Source of the DNA: Diatrype stigma
Taxonomy: Eukaryota; Ascomycota; Sordariomycetes; Xylariales; Diatrypaceae
Assembly: GCA_022225965.2 (NCBI GenBank)
Contig: JAKJXP020000008.1
Coordinates: forward strand, 124,001-188,000
DNA: 64,000 nt
Direction of reading: 5' to 3'
In this document: positions 1-10,482 of the stretch, piece by piece
How the letters are laid out: each line of letters begins with the position of its first letter
Position numbering within the stretch: the stretch's first letter is position 1
Position numbers and translations under genes: made by a program
Notes under the pieces: generated by a model
What the model saw: the letters and a program-made list of their open reading frames with translations, nothing else
What the model was told of the DNA's origin: nothing
Databases searched by the model: none

Positions 1-1312
1 GCCAAAGCCTCCAACGAATGCACTGAAAGACGTAACAGCCGGTACTGATTCGACTCTCTGGTGCTTGGCTAGTCCAGAGGAAAGCCCAAGGACAATAGCG
101 CCCGAGGCTATCTATACTAGATATCAGATGAGGCCGTTCGTGGCTAACAGGCATGGGACTAAACGTACCAAGATAGCCCGCACGGCGATGGCTCCAATCT
201 TGAGCATGACGAAAGCTAGTTTGAAGGATATTCTTCGTGGTTACACGAAAAGAAGGATTACTATAATATATGAAGCATATAACCGTTGGTGACTTGAACG
301 ATCCAATGATATGGTTTATGGGTTGTAGTGGCTGCGTGGGTAGTCTTCAGGTAGGAACTCAATTCGAATTAAAGCTGGTTTGCCTTTGGATACATCCCAG
401 ACAAGAATGAGTAGTTCTAAGGGACCAGAATCTCGTAGGGAGGAGGTGCAGAGGTTCCCAACTTATCTACCTGACGGAGTCGAGGCTGGCAGGCAGTCAT
501 TGCTGCCTACCTATCATAGAGACGTAGTGTTATATTCCATTGGCAACAAACATTGGTGAAACCACTATAGGTAGGCTCTTGGTCCCGCAATAGTTCTTCA
601 ATAACACCAGGCCATTAAGCGAGCCTGTAGCATGATTATACGGCCACTGCAGTTGTTTAAGACACGGTCATCGTCGCATTGCGGGGGCATTGATCTCACA
701 TGAATGATTTTCGGTGAGTGTGCCCAGCCTGCAAGAGCCGTGATCCAGCTCAAATAGGTAGCATGGAGGAGATGTGCCAGTCTTCCAGGCGGGTTTTGTA
801 ATTTCTTAAGATGCATGGTCCGTATAGGGCTGGTCCCCAGGTCGTCGCATAGCCTCCGTCTCAACTGCCTACCCCTGAGAGAAGCGCCGAGCTTATATAT
901 AGCAGGCCTTGGCGGTTACATCGCCTTTAGCATCTTGACAGAGGGCCTTACGGTGATGCGCATTGGTCTGGCTGTGCTCGACCTAGGGAATTCGGCGCGT
1001 ACCCCTATATCTATACTATTATTTCAAGCTTGGCTAACATCGAACCATATCGTTGATGCCCAGCTTACTACCGTATGACTCACGTCAGCCGCCCTCGCCT
1101 CGGCAGACGTATCAAGCATTGCAACGCGAACAAATCATCCGGACGAGAAGTACTCTGGGCGTATTGGGATATTATTATAATTACTTATCTCGGGTAGAGC
1201 AAATATACGATGCCCTCCTATATTACATATCACCCTAACTTTAAACGCTTTCGTTTCCAAGTACTCGAGTCAAGTCTGTGAAACAGAACGAAAGACTTTG
1301 TGGATTTTCAAA
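1..1312. other. No recognisable gene
   Basis: Six-frame reading gives only short open frames (under 90 codons) with no family I recognise and no plausible splice-linked exons. The sequence has intermediate base composition and no clear repeat. Part of it is presumably the 3' side of the RING-like gene that ends at 1313. It could be an old degenerate region, but nothing in it proves that. Confidence 0.5.
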
Positions 1313-2212
1313 CTACCAAGCGCGCCGCGAATCATCGCGAACCTCCATCAGCCAGCCGAGGACCTGCACCTCGATGGAAGCGACGTTCGCGTGGTGGCGG
1401 CGGGAGGACTCGGCCGAGAGCGGCCGGGCGGGCGTCCGGCACCAGATGGTCCCCTCGAGCTCCGACAGCGCCATGGCGACGAGCACCGACAGCGTGGCCT
1501 GGCGGCGGTCTGCGTCCTCGACGGCGCGCCTGGCGGCCGCGTCCGTCGCCCGCGTGACGAAGTCCGGCCAGACGAGCCGCATGACCTCGGCCAGGGCGTC
1601 GCGGACGCCGCGCTCGAGGTGCGCCGCCCGGTGCGCCCGGTGCTCGGCCTCGTCCTCGGCCTGCTGGCGGCGGAAGCACAGCGCGCAGTCGGCCGACAGG
1701 GCGAGCTGCAGCTTGGCGGCCACCGCCCGCCACCGGCACTCCTTGCACGCCGTCGGCGCCCCGCCCTCGGGGATCGTCAGCGGGAACCGGTCGCGCACCG
1801 GCTCGACGCCGCGCACGGGGACGCGCGCCGGCGCGATCGCGTGCTCGCAGGCCGCGTACTGCATCTTGTAGTGGCAGCTCGGGCAGACCACGCACTGCGC
1901 GTCCTCCATCAGCATGCGGGCGGTGCAGCGGTCGCCGAGCACGTGCCCGCACGCCAGGGCGACGGTCCGCTCGATCCCGCGCTTCTGGTACCTAGGGAAG
2001 CAGGTGTGAGCTGCGTCAGGGTCCTCAGTACCAGCAAGCTCCTCGTCGTCACCGGTGGACGATGATGCGTACCTAGCGCTCCGCGAAATGTCCAGTGTGC
2101 TCTCCTGGCAACACGCGCAGAGGACCTCCAGTCCCACGGCCTTCTCGTCCCCTTGGCTATCCAGGAGGCCCTCGATGTCTGGGAGGTAATTGCTCGTCTG
2201 AATCGTAGCCAT
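1313..2212 (-). CDS. RING-like zinc-binding protein
   Basis: The frame opens with ATG at 2212 and runs 299 codons to a stop at 1313-1315. The N-terminal half has a RING-like ligand pattern: a CACC pair around residue 32, then CGH, a nearby GDRC cysteine, and a CPSC pair followed by further Cys/His residues. RING proteins are commonly ubiquitin E3 ligases, but the CGH-to-Cys spacing (five residues between H and C) is wider than in a canonical RING, so the activity is inferred. The C-terminal half is Ala/Arg-rich and probably helical. A likely intron lies at 2072-1992: donor GTACGC, CTGAC branch-like motif, acceptor CCTAG. It is 81 nt with no in-frame stop, so splicing gives 272 aa and retention gives 299 aa. 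The exon codons are very GC-rich compared with the flanks. Exact function is unknown. Confidence 0.6.
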   Translation of the reverse strand: MATIQTSNYLPDIEGLLDSQGDEKAVGLEVLCACCQESTLDISRSARYASSSTGDDEELAGTEDPDAAHTCFPRYQKRGIERTVALACGHVLGDRCTARMLMEDAQCVVCPSCHYKMQYAACEHAIAPARVPVRGVEPVRDRFPLTIPEGGAPTACKECRWRAVAAKLQLALSADCALCFRRQQAEDEAEHRAHRAAHLERGVRDALAEVMRLVWPDFVTRATDAAARRAVEDADRRQATLSVLVAMALSELEGTIWCRTPARPLSAESSRRHHANVASIEVQVLGWLMEVRDDSRRAW

Positions 2213-2735
2213 GTTTGCCTCGTGTAAGTATGTCTATAGATTGGGAGCTCAGCAGTCGGCAAACCATGTCGCTCGCTTATTGGAATGGTGCCAAATCCGG
2301 TACATATAAGAAGACTGAGACGCCGATGTCGTTTCGATGATGATGAGTCGACACAAGCAGAGCTGTTCGAGTACAAGGAAAATCGAACAATGTCATTATC
2401 ACCCCTCAATCGCAAACAGTCAAAGGCGCAAACAAAGGGAGGTCACCAATGATTGCCATGAACAAAGAAGATTGTTCACCACTAGTTATCAGTCAGCCAG
2501 ACCATTACACATCGGTAAATGTAGCGACGTTCTGAAGATCTAGACAAGGAGCTGATACTGACTCGGATCGCCATGCCCCGGGAGTCAACCTCACCAGTCG
2601 TGTTTAGTGAAACCTAAACATTTATAATCCCAGTTAAGTCAATTGAAGCTAAGGCTCGATTTGGTGTTTAGTTCGATTGCATTGATTTGCTTTAGAAGAT
2701 CAGTGCCTAATTTGAAAGTACGCCTACCCCTAATC
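2213..2735. other. Intergenic, upstream of RING gene and downstream of PEBP gene
   Basis: About 520 bp with no supported gene. It holds the promoter of the minus-strand RING-like gene and the 3' flank of the PEBP gene. I see no distinct TATA box or repeat. Confidence 0.5.
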
Positions 2736-3482
2736 TTACAATCCCTCCGTCCATCCATCGCCAGCGCATGTCATCCAGTTGATTGCAACCAGGGTCAGCC
2801 CATGCTTATCTGCGAACTCTGCGGGCTTGAAGGACCTCCTCTGGACGAACTCCTCGCCCCCAACGTCCTCCTTGGAGAGAGCAAGGCCGGCAGGCTCCCT
2901 AAATAGCAGGAACAAGTAACGATGAGGTTTTGAGCTGCAGAGGTGCGATTGTTTCTTTGTTAGCCTTGGGTTACACGGTCGGACTTCCATCCAGGATCAC
3001 AACCACCTCGGGACGCCATCGATCCGCTAGGAAGAAGGAAATCACAGCTGAGGTGGTGGGTGGCCTTACTCGTCTTTCGGCCCCGGCCCGAGATACTCCG
3101 TCAGCGCCGGAGGAGCCGCCGATACCGCATTTTCTCCGGCAGCGCTCGCCGGCTTCAGGCCCCCGACGACCCAGTGCCGCCAGAAAGCGAATTTCGGGTC
3201 GTCCGGCGTCGGGGCATCCGGGTCCGTCAGGAGCAGCAGGTACGACGTGCTCGGATCCGCGCCGGCCTCGGCAGCGAACGAGATGCTAGGCGGGAGCTTG
3301 CACTCGCCGGCGCGGAAGAAGTTGCCCAGATCCACAGCCTTAGCAGCACCCCCGAAGGAGACGGCGAGCTTCGTTGTCGGCTTGAAGCCGGCCGGGACGA
3401 GGCCCGCCGCAGACCCGGGGACCAGGTTCGATTTGGCTAGCGACTCTGCGAGCGCTCGGGAGTAGTCGTCGTCGAGAGGCAT
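2736..3482 (-). CDS. PEBP family protein (Tfs1-like)
   Basis: Two exons, 3482-3070 and 2934-2736, with an intron 3069-2935 (donor GTAAGG, acceptor CTGCAG). The product is 203 aa, the usual size for phosphatidylethanolamine-binding proteins. Family signatures are clear: TDPDAP at residues 86-91, then a WRHWVV block near 101-106, and across the splice junction a GPGPKDD-SKPHRY segment at about 132-144 forming the ligand-pocket loop. No signal peptide is visible, so it is probably cytosolic. Yeast Tfs1 of this family inhibits carboxypeptidase Y and binds lipid; that role here is by family only. The reading frame is restored exactly by splicing (GA|C), which supports the model. It lies tandem and same-strand with the RING-like gene. 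Confidence 0.88.
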
Positions 3483-3885
3483 CGTTTGATTTCTGTATGA
3501 TGATACGCAACGTACGCAGTTCTGTGGCTAGTGATAGAAGTGACAAGATCCGTTTGTTCTCTAGAGCAGAGCAGGACAGAAGAACATTGTTTTGGAAAAT
3601 AATGAACAGACCTACGGGCGGATTTGACCCGACGAAGTGGACCCTTATAAGCTGCGTGAGTCTTGCTGGCTGTGAGTGTAAATGAGAGATTTGAGTGGTG
3701 GAAAATTGCTAGCTACCTGTTCCCCTGGGCCTGAGTCTTGGCATGATGGGAGGGAAGAGCCTCTCCATGATGTCGATAGAAGATGAATAGCGAATCCTTG
3801 AAGTATAAAAGCCTCGGAGTTCTTGTAATAATCAAGCAGACTCTACTTAAGTCCTCCCAAAGGGTTTCAACTTGGAGTCATAGAT

Positions 3886-3887
<2 letters not shown>
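3483..3887. other. Intergenic, upstream of PEBP gene
   Basis: The putative promoter and 5' UTR of the PEBP gene. No coding signal or recognisable element is seen. Confidence 0.4.
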
Positions 3888-3969
<82 letters not shown>

Positions 3970-4015
3970 NNNNNNNNNNGTTTTATTTTTTTACCCCCCC
4001 CCCCCCCCCCCCCCC
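3888..4015. other. Homopolymer-flanked assembly gap (82 G, 10 N, 22 C)
   Basis: An 82-nt run of G (3888-3969) is followed by 10 N (3970-3979), a short T-rich stretch, then 22 C (3994-4015). Such runs beside a fixed-size N block are typical of a sequencing or scaffolding artefact rather than biology. The true distance and even the adjacency of the two sides is not certain. Glycine/proline-only open frames over it are artefacts. Confidence 0.85.
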
Positions 4016-5270
4016 TCCTTTTGCACTTGTAGTAATTTACAACGACAAAAAATAGGGGGAAGTAAGGTGCGAGTACATTCGCTCCGCGGTATATAGTCCC
4101 ATTTCTATAACGCAATTTTCAAGGAGGTCATTTATAGCGATAGATACCCCAGAGAATTTCATGTTTTTTCTTTTCTTATTGTGTCATCAACCGAGTTGGC
4201 ACCAGGGCCAATACCAACGAGGTCGTCCTAGATCATGACTTGAAGAAATTTGTCGAAAACAGATCCCTGTGTAATTGCGAGAGAAATGCAGAAAACACTG
4301 GAGTATGATCTGTATCATATTTGGTCGTCCCTTGGAGTGACATTCCTGCTTCATGCGAGGGGTCAGAGGGTTATGCATAGGCTGACTCCCCCCTCCCAAC
4401 TACAGTACGACGTTCATACATATACGTATCGAGCTCCATTAGTACAAATGCTGCAAGATAATCACGTCACCAAGTGTTGGTAAGGCAAGAGGGAAAACTA
4501 TCACAAAGTGATGTGTCAAGAGACTCGATTTTTGTATACATCTCATTCCGGAGCCGCCTCCGACTCCGCCTCCGCTTCCGAATAAACACCCACCCAACCC
4601 GTTCATACCCGCCCAAGCCCCTGACTGAGCAGCATCCGAGGTTCCCCCGGCCCACATAAAGAGTAAATACACTACATCCACCCTCGGCCTGCCCCTTATT
4701 ATCCCGTAACTAACGTGTCAGCCACGCCATGCCCGTCCTGTTTATGTCATCCCGTCATTTTCCCACCCAAAAATAAAGATTTGCCCCATGGACTCCTCTC
4801 TCCCGCCGATACGGCCCAAAAATAGTAAGAAGCGACTCTGCTCCTAGATGGACAAAGGAATAATAGGAGACGTCCTAATGCCCCGTAGTGTAGCAAGCGG
4901 CATCAGGTAAGGAGTCACCCAAGACTGCCAGCTAGATTGTGTATGTACATGCTCTTGCGTTGGCATTGCTGCGAGAATTCGCATGCAAGCCCAAGAACCA
5001 ATTAGATTTGACAAGCAATGCGTCAAACCCATGAAAAATTTCGAGAGCATCTACGAGTCAAACTCCGTCTGCTGAAAACAGCTTATATGGCGAGATATCA
5101 TGGTAGATGGCATGGCGCACATATTGTGCCTGTTGGTCCCTCTAAGGGTTATTAAGGTGGCGGTTGGTCGTAAGTTCGATGTCGATGTCGCTGAAAGTAT
5201 TAATGCCGTACATATATGGCCAGAGACGATCAAACAGCCACGGGCCAAGGCCCGGCTGAAATCACAAGCT
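4016..5270. other. Intergenic
   Basis: About 1.25 kb without a supported gene. It contains a CCGCCTC/CCGCTTC-type pyrimidine-rich patch near 4550-4620 and the 3' flank of the minus-strand gene ending at 5271. Open frames here are short and unrecognised. Confidence 0.4.
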
Positions 5271-6795
5271 TCAAGAGTGGAATAAGTCCCATGCCCTCTC
5301 GCATAATCGCAGGAACTCGTCGCGCTTCTGTCGTTGCGTTTCGGGACTATCCCGTCCGGCTCCAAATGGCCCTCGTCGTGTTGCTGATGGGCCATATCCA
5401 AGTGGGGGACTGCCATCCTCATACTCAGCTCGGGTTCGTCGCCTTCCTCCCCCGCTTCGGAAAGTGTCCTGAGCACCAGGTCCGTTTCGTGGTGATGGTG
5501 GTGTAGGGGGCTGGTGACCCGTATAATGCACCAACTTAGGTAACAACTCTGGACGTCCACCGGTCAGCTCCTGCTGTGCATCTTCGGCAGACTTGTACTC
5601 TCTCGATCTGCCTGACATCGGCATCTGAGAAGGAGCAGGAGGCGGGTGGCTAGGCGAGGTCAACGGCGCATGCGAGGCGGTATACATCGGACGGTTGTTG
5701 GATTCGGGATGGGCCGACACGCCTGGTTGAGCAAAGACATCTGAGATTGGAGGAAGACGGTTGGCTGTCTGATGAGCAGGAAGGTGGTGAATATGCGAAG
5801 TCCTGGACATGTTCGAAGGCTGATGGGCGACATGTCGAGTCAAGGGATGAGGATCGTGACGACCCGTGAAAGTCTGGCCTAAGGGAGCGGATTGTATCAC
5901 TCGCTCATTGGCGAAGTGCTCATGGGAGGGTGCGACAATGCTCAACCCTGGAGGAGCCTTGTTCCGCCTTGACATGCCAGGGGTTTTGGCTGCAAATTGG
6001 CTGACAGGATCTTTGTCCCTGCCAGTCTCCGGACCATCGCCTTTAGCAGATTGCTGCTGTAATCTTGCCTCGATTATTCGTCGCTGTTGCTCCCTGACGG
6101 TCATACTCTGCTGCAAGTGTTCCTTCATGACGGGATCCTGTGTAACGAAGCCCGGAGACAAACAAGCTAATCCCACTTCCTGAATTCCAAGTCCTTCTCT
6201 CCCTAATGCCGGACGAGCCGTTGCGGCACCTGAGCCGGTGACGGTATTCTTGGACAGATCTAATCTGCGCGGACGATGCCGAGTAGTTGGCAAGACTGGA
6301 GACCCGGGCTCCTTCTTCACAATAATCTTGGGCGCAGAACCACCTGAAACGTTTCTCGTGCTAGAACATATAGAAAATTCAGGTGTTAGTCTTACATCAT
6401 CTGACATGGTCTTGATGGAGAGGATGGGATTCTTTGCAGAAAAGCATAGCATAGACGAATGGTGCTTGTCATTTTCTATCAGGTGGAATCTAGGGGTGAG
6501 TATGCACTTACGCGCTCGGAGGCGAAGATTTGACAGCTTGCTGCGCAGTTGGCCTTGTAGGGCTTCGGCTATCGGGACGTTGTGCAACGCCTGCAGAAGC
6601 GTTCGGAGTTGCCGATGTTGCGGCTGAGGATGTAGTAGTTGTTGTTGTAGTGACGGCGGATGTGCGTTGAGCGGCAGGCGAAGAGATCAGCATGCTCGAG
6701 GTCATGGCAGCGGCAGTTGTGGCAGGAGCCAATTCGGCATATGCCGGTCGGTCGTGGGGTGCCGGGGAAGGGGCCATGGCGATTGCTGCACTCAT
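5271..6795 (-). CDS. Disordered conserved hypothetical protein
   Basis: Two exons, 6795-6512 and 6360-5271, joined over a 151-nt intron (GTAAGT to TTCTAG), give 457 aa. The N-terminus (about 1-95) is Ala/Ser/Thr-rich with a threonine run. Residues 109-116 read VKKEPGSP, matching the phosphorylation-dependent sumoylation consensus. A short charged helix rich in Gln/Arg follows around 170-190. The middle is His/Pro-rich and disordered, and the C-terminus ends in a compact helix, KRDEFLRLCERAWDLFHS. I do not recognise the family; the look is that of a nuclear regulatory or scaffold protein. The frame is open upstream of the chosen ATG to 7062, so an N-terminal extension is possible; I chose the ATG at 6795 because the upstream residues look like translated UTR. 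Confidence 0.6.
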
Positions 6796-8700
6796 CGTGA
6801 CAGCCGGTGTTTCGAGTAAAAAGGTGCCCTGAGAGCGTCTTCTGGCGGAGTATTCGGCGGTGTTACTACCCTCGTAGATTCTGACCAGGCGAATGGGAAG
6901 AAGTTGCGATTCTCGAAAAGGAGAATGCGCCGGCAACGGCAGAAGTTTGGTAGATAAATGTCTCTCCCAGATCCGAGACTGCAAAAAGAAAAAAGCCGAT
7001 TGGGATTGTGGGATGGGATGGGATAAACTGGCAACTGGAAAACGCAACAGCGAAAAGCGCAAATGCCTAGAAAGCGGTTCAAAAGTCCCCTTTCGTGCGG
7101 ATGGCGGATGGCAGTTGGCGGTTGGCGAGTCGAGTCGAGACCGGAATGCACAGCGGGCGTTAAGTCAAGTCAAGTCGTAGTGCGACTGGAGACCGAGACT
7201 GGGGGGGAGGGGGGTCGGTCTTAGTGGCCGGTCTTGGTACTGGAAAGACTAGGATGGAGAGTGTGACTGTGACTAGGTCCTGGGCGCGAGCGAGTAAGCG
7301 ATTGATCAGGTAGATCGATCGCTTTTGATTTGGCTTGGAGCGAGATGCAGGAGACGCAGGATCTCAATATTGGATATTGGATGGGATGCTGCGACCCGGC
7401 CGGTATTTAGGTATGGCGTATGGCGTATGGCGTAAAGGGTATTGGGTATTGAGTCCACGGATACTGGTAGTGCCCCTTGCAAGTTGTGCCAGAATCGTAG
7501 GTATGTAGGTGCGTAGGTACCGAGGTATGTATGCAGAAATAGAAAAGCAGAATAGAAATAGCAAGGAGCAAGGCGATGTGATGCAAGTGCGAGTAGGAGA
7601 ATCCCAATCCAGTGGTCGAACCTACGCAATAGCGATTGCAACTGCAGTTTTCGAAAGGAGAAAATCGAGCTGCACTGCACTTGCTTTCAAAAATAGCTTT
7701 CAAAAATAGGAACGCTGTCCAAGCTATCGATCCCGACGGTGTCCAAATGGGTGTCTCCTTCTCCCTCTTCTGCTCTATTAGTCCTCGTTCGTTGGCGCAC
7801 TCCACTTCTTCCTTCCTTCGTTGTATCCTTTGGTGGGGTTGGCTGATGATGCCTATACCTTTTCCAACTGCTCTTTTCTGGTCCTTTGCCTTCTTTTGGC
7901 CGATTAACCCAGCTAGGTAGGTAGGTATGTAGGCAAGTGGGGGGAGTAGGTGAGTAAGGAGGCAAATCCGTAGGTGGTAGGTTAGGTAAGGCAAGGTAGT
8001 ATAAGAAGTAGTGCAGTACAAGGTGGTATGTAGCTTCGAGTATACACTGGTGGCTATCTCCCGTTTACGGGCGGTAGGGACATGGGCTTCGCTGGCCACC
8101 TGCACAATGTAACAATCGGGATTGATATCTCTTCGTATAGAAGGAAAGAAGAAAAAAAGTACTAAAAGTACTCAGGCCGAGCCAATTGCTGCAAGTTCAG
8201 GGTGGACCCTGGTAAGCAAGAAGCCTCTTTTCGACCTTGGGGATGCTGCGTTGTTCGCTGTCTGAACCACGGTTTAGGTTGTGGAAGCGCACTTGCACAC
8301 TCTGATTACGAATATGGGAATAGTGAGCTCTGCACGTCGCAGTCGGTTTCTCGTTCGAGGTTGAGGCGGTGATCTGTAGGTAGGGTATGTTTGCGACGTC
8401 CTGTCTACTATCTCTTCAAGCCAAGTCTCCTAGATTGGACCCTGGTCTTCTTTTGCTTAACCACACAATTCTCGACTCGGCGTTCTATCGCGTTGCTATT
8501 CCTCTTCTTCGGTTCGACTATGACGTCTCGTCTCGTTCTGGGTCGCTATACTCGTCTTCTAATCTTCGTCGCTATCGGACACCACACGGAAAGGATTTGT
8601 GGGGTGAGTTGTGTCGCTGCTACTGCTGTTTCGCTGGGTCGTCTTGTTCCACAAATGGGCGAGTCAATGAGACGGGATGTCTTGAGTAGGCAATATATAT
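6796..8700. other. Long upstream region of the 5271-6795 gene
   Basis: No supported gene. On the minus strand there is a strong polypyrimidine-CAG near 6980, which could be the acceptor of a 5' UTR intron. A (TATGGCG)3 tandem lies at 7411-7433 and GTAGGTAGGTATGTAGG-type repeats near 7910-7990. The open frames here are low-complexity and unrecognised, consistent with a long regulatory 5' region. Confidence 0.4.
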
Positions 8701-10106
8701 AACATATATATATGTAGGTAGGAAAATGCCGTGTGGCTGATCTAGGTCAACTATCAGGCGCACCAGAATACAAGTCTGACAGATCCGACAAGACAGTCGC
8801 AACTAGAGAAGTCTGTATATATATCGTGCGTGCGAGAGAATAGAGGCAAAAAACACCAAAAGGCTGTCTTCGACACCCAAACCAAACAAAAATATTATTA
8901 AAACTAAAAAGAAGAAACGAGCGGAGAGACTCGGCGAGGGTAGCGGGAGGGAAAAGAGGATGGGTTTCAAAAGAACGATGGAGGGGCAGTCGGCTACCTA
9001 AGTAATTAGTGCAGAAAATAAAACATCAAACCGAACCCTTCTCTGACTTGACTGAAGGAGATGCGAGGGTTACGGGGCTAGGCACTAGGATTATTTGACG
9101 TCCTGGGCTGGGCTGTGCTGGGAATTCGTCCGATACCGACAAATTGTGCATCGCCAGTGAAGATTCCCTTTAACAGCAAGCACATAACGTCTGCATATCT
9201 ACATTAACCCTGGCCGCTATCCATGAGCTAAGTGTGAATAGCGTATATGTCATATACAAATGTACATAATTATTGATGGTTACCCAGGCTCCTGTCGAAT
9301 CGATGGTTATGAAAGGGGGATGGACAGGATAAGGCGTGACACAACGATGTGTTAGAGTGGGCTGCAACCTGGAAAGCTGACCCCTGTTTTCGTCCCAGAG
9401 ACGTGGAAGATGTGCGATAGCTCTCCGTTTGGAGGGGCTGAGCCAGCATCGATTCGTTCCTATCGAGACTATCGAGACTACGAGATGAAACGCCCAGATG
9501 TCACTTAGGATACATTAGGCGATTACTGGACGCATTCTGTTTCTGCTTCAAACATGTAGAGCCTGTATGTACATACCTGCACTTACGGGTAGATAGGTAT
9601 GTAGTCGGTCAGACTTCGTCGGAACGTTATGACTGAACGGACGGCAGAGGTCTAATTCTGATTGACATCGGATTAATTTGCACTTACGAACTTTATTGTT
9701 TGGCACCCTTTAACACCGACACTCGGAACTCAATGCCTCGAGCTTGTCATGATACCTGGTAATTACCCTACTCTGGACCCTGCCTCGTGAATGCGCACCG
9801 GTTAGACTAATAATTAATTGGGTGGTTAAGTGTTTAGAGCCTCAGCTGCGCTGTGCCTTCAAAGCTCGCAAGATGCCGATACCCTAACAAATGACGTTCA
9901 ACCTTACAGCCAAAGGTTACGTAGCATATTGAATTTTGTGGGGGGTACCCGGGTACCTCTGACACGATGCCAAAACCTCCGAATGGGGAAAACCCACAGG
10001 TGGAGACTTGCCCATGCCCGTCGTCGTTTTACTTCGTAGGGTCTAGTGTTTTGGATTGATGTTAGCACAAAAAATAGCCGAAAAGGTCAACATAGGAAGA
10101 AACGTA
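8701..10106. other. Gene-poor intergenic sequence
   Basis: AT-richer sequence with scattered TAGGTA/TACATA repeats (for example 9595-9605) and no coding signal above 70 codons. I see no recognisable element. Confidence 0.4.
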
Positions 10107-10482
10107 AGATCAATCGAACATTGACTTGGGCGCTAGCCGTCACTTGCCCCCGCTAATTCCCTGATTTATACTGGAACCAAGCCATACTTACTGCCATTTT
10201 GCTGTATTTTTGGCGACGACGACGTATGTATCAAAACGATAAATATATAGCTTTTCCAAGTAATATACATATAAACTTATATGTATAAAATATTCGTAAA
10301 CTATTTCCTATACTTAGGTACTGGTAACTTATCGGAAATAATGGAACCAAGTTAATAATAAGTACTAGCAAGTACTTGGCAGGTAGGAATATATGGCAAA
10401 AGTACATAAGAAATACGGGCTATTTGCGCCTCGTATGTATGTAGTATTTGTGGCTAGCGCGAAGTCAATGTTCGATTGATCT
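10107..10482. mobile_element. MITE-like inverted-repeat element
   Basis: Near-perfect terminal inverted repeats at 10107-10138 and 10452-10482 begin AGATCAATCGAACATTGACT and end at GCGCTAGCC. They differ only by a small mismatch and one-base gap in the middle. The 376-bp unit has an AT-rich core with no open frame and an internal direct repeat of GGAACCAAG (about 10172 and 10342). This fits a non-autonomous DNA transposon (MITE). A target-site duplication is not clean: TAA flanks the left end and TA overlaps the right end, so the superfamily is unassigned. Confidence 0.6.

Noticed and set aside
1298..2065. Plus-strand 255-codon frame over the RING-like gene
   Set aside because: Arg/Ala/Gly-rich shadow of a GC-rich exon; the minus-strand frame has the Cys/His pattern and a proper ATG.
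3783..4115. Poly-Gly and poly-Pro open frames
   Set aside because: They read straight through the homopolymer/N artefact.
7306..8105. Overlapping minus frames of 124 and 232 codons
   Set aside because: Tyr/Thr/Pro repeats come from GTAGGTAGG-type repeats; no conserved protein features.
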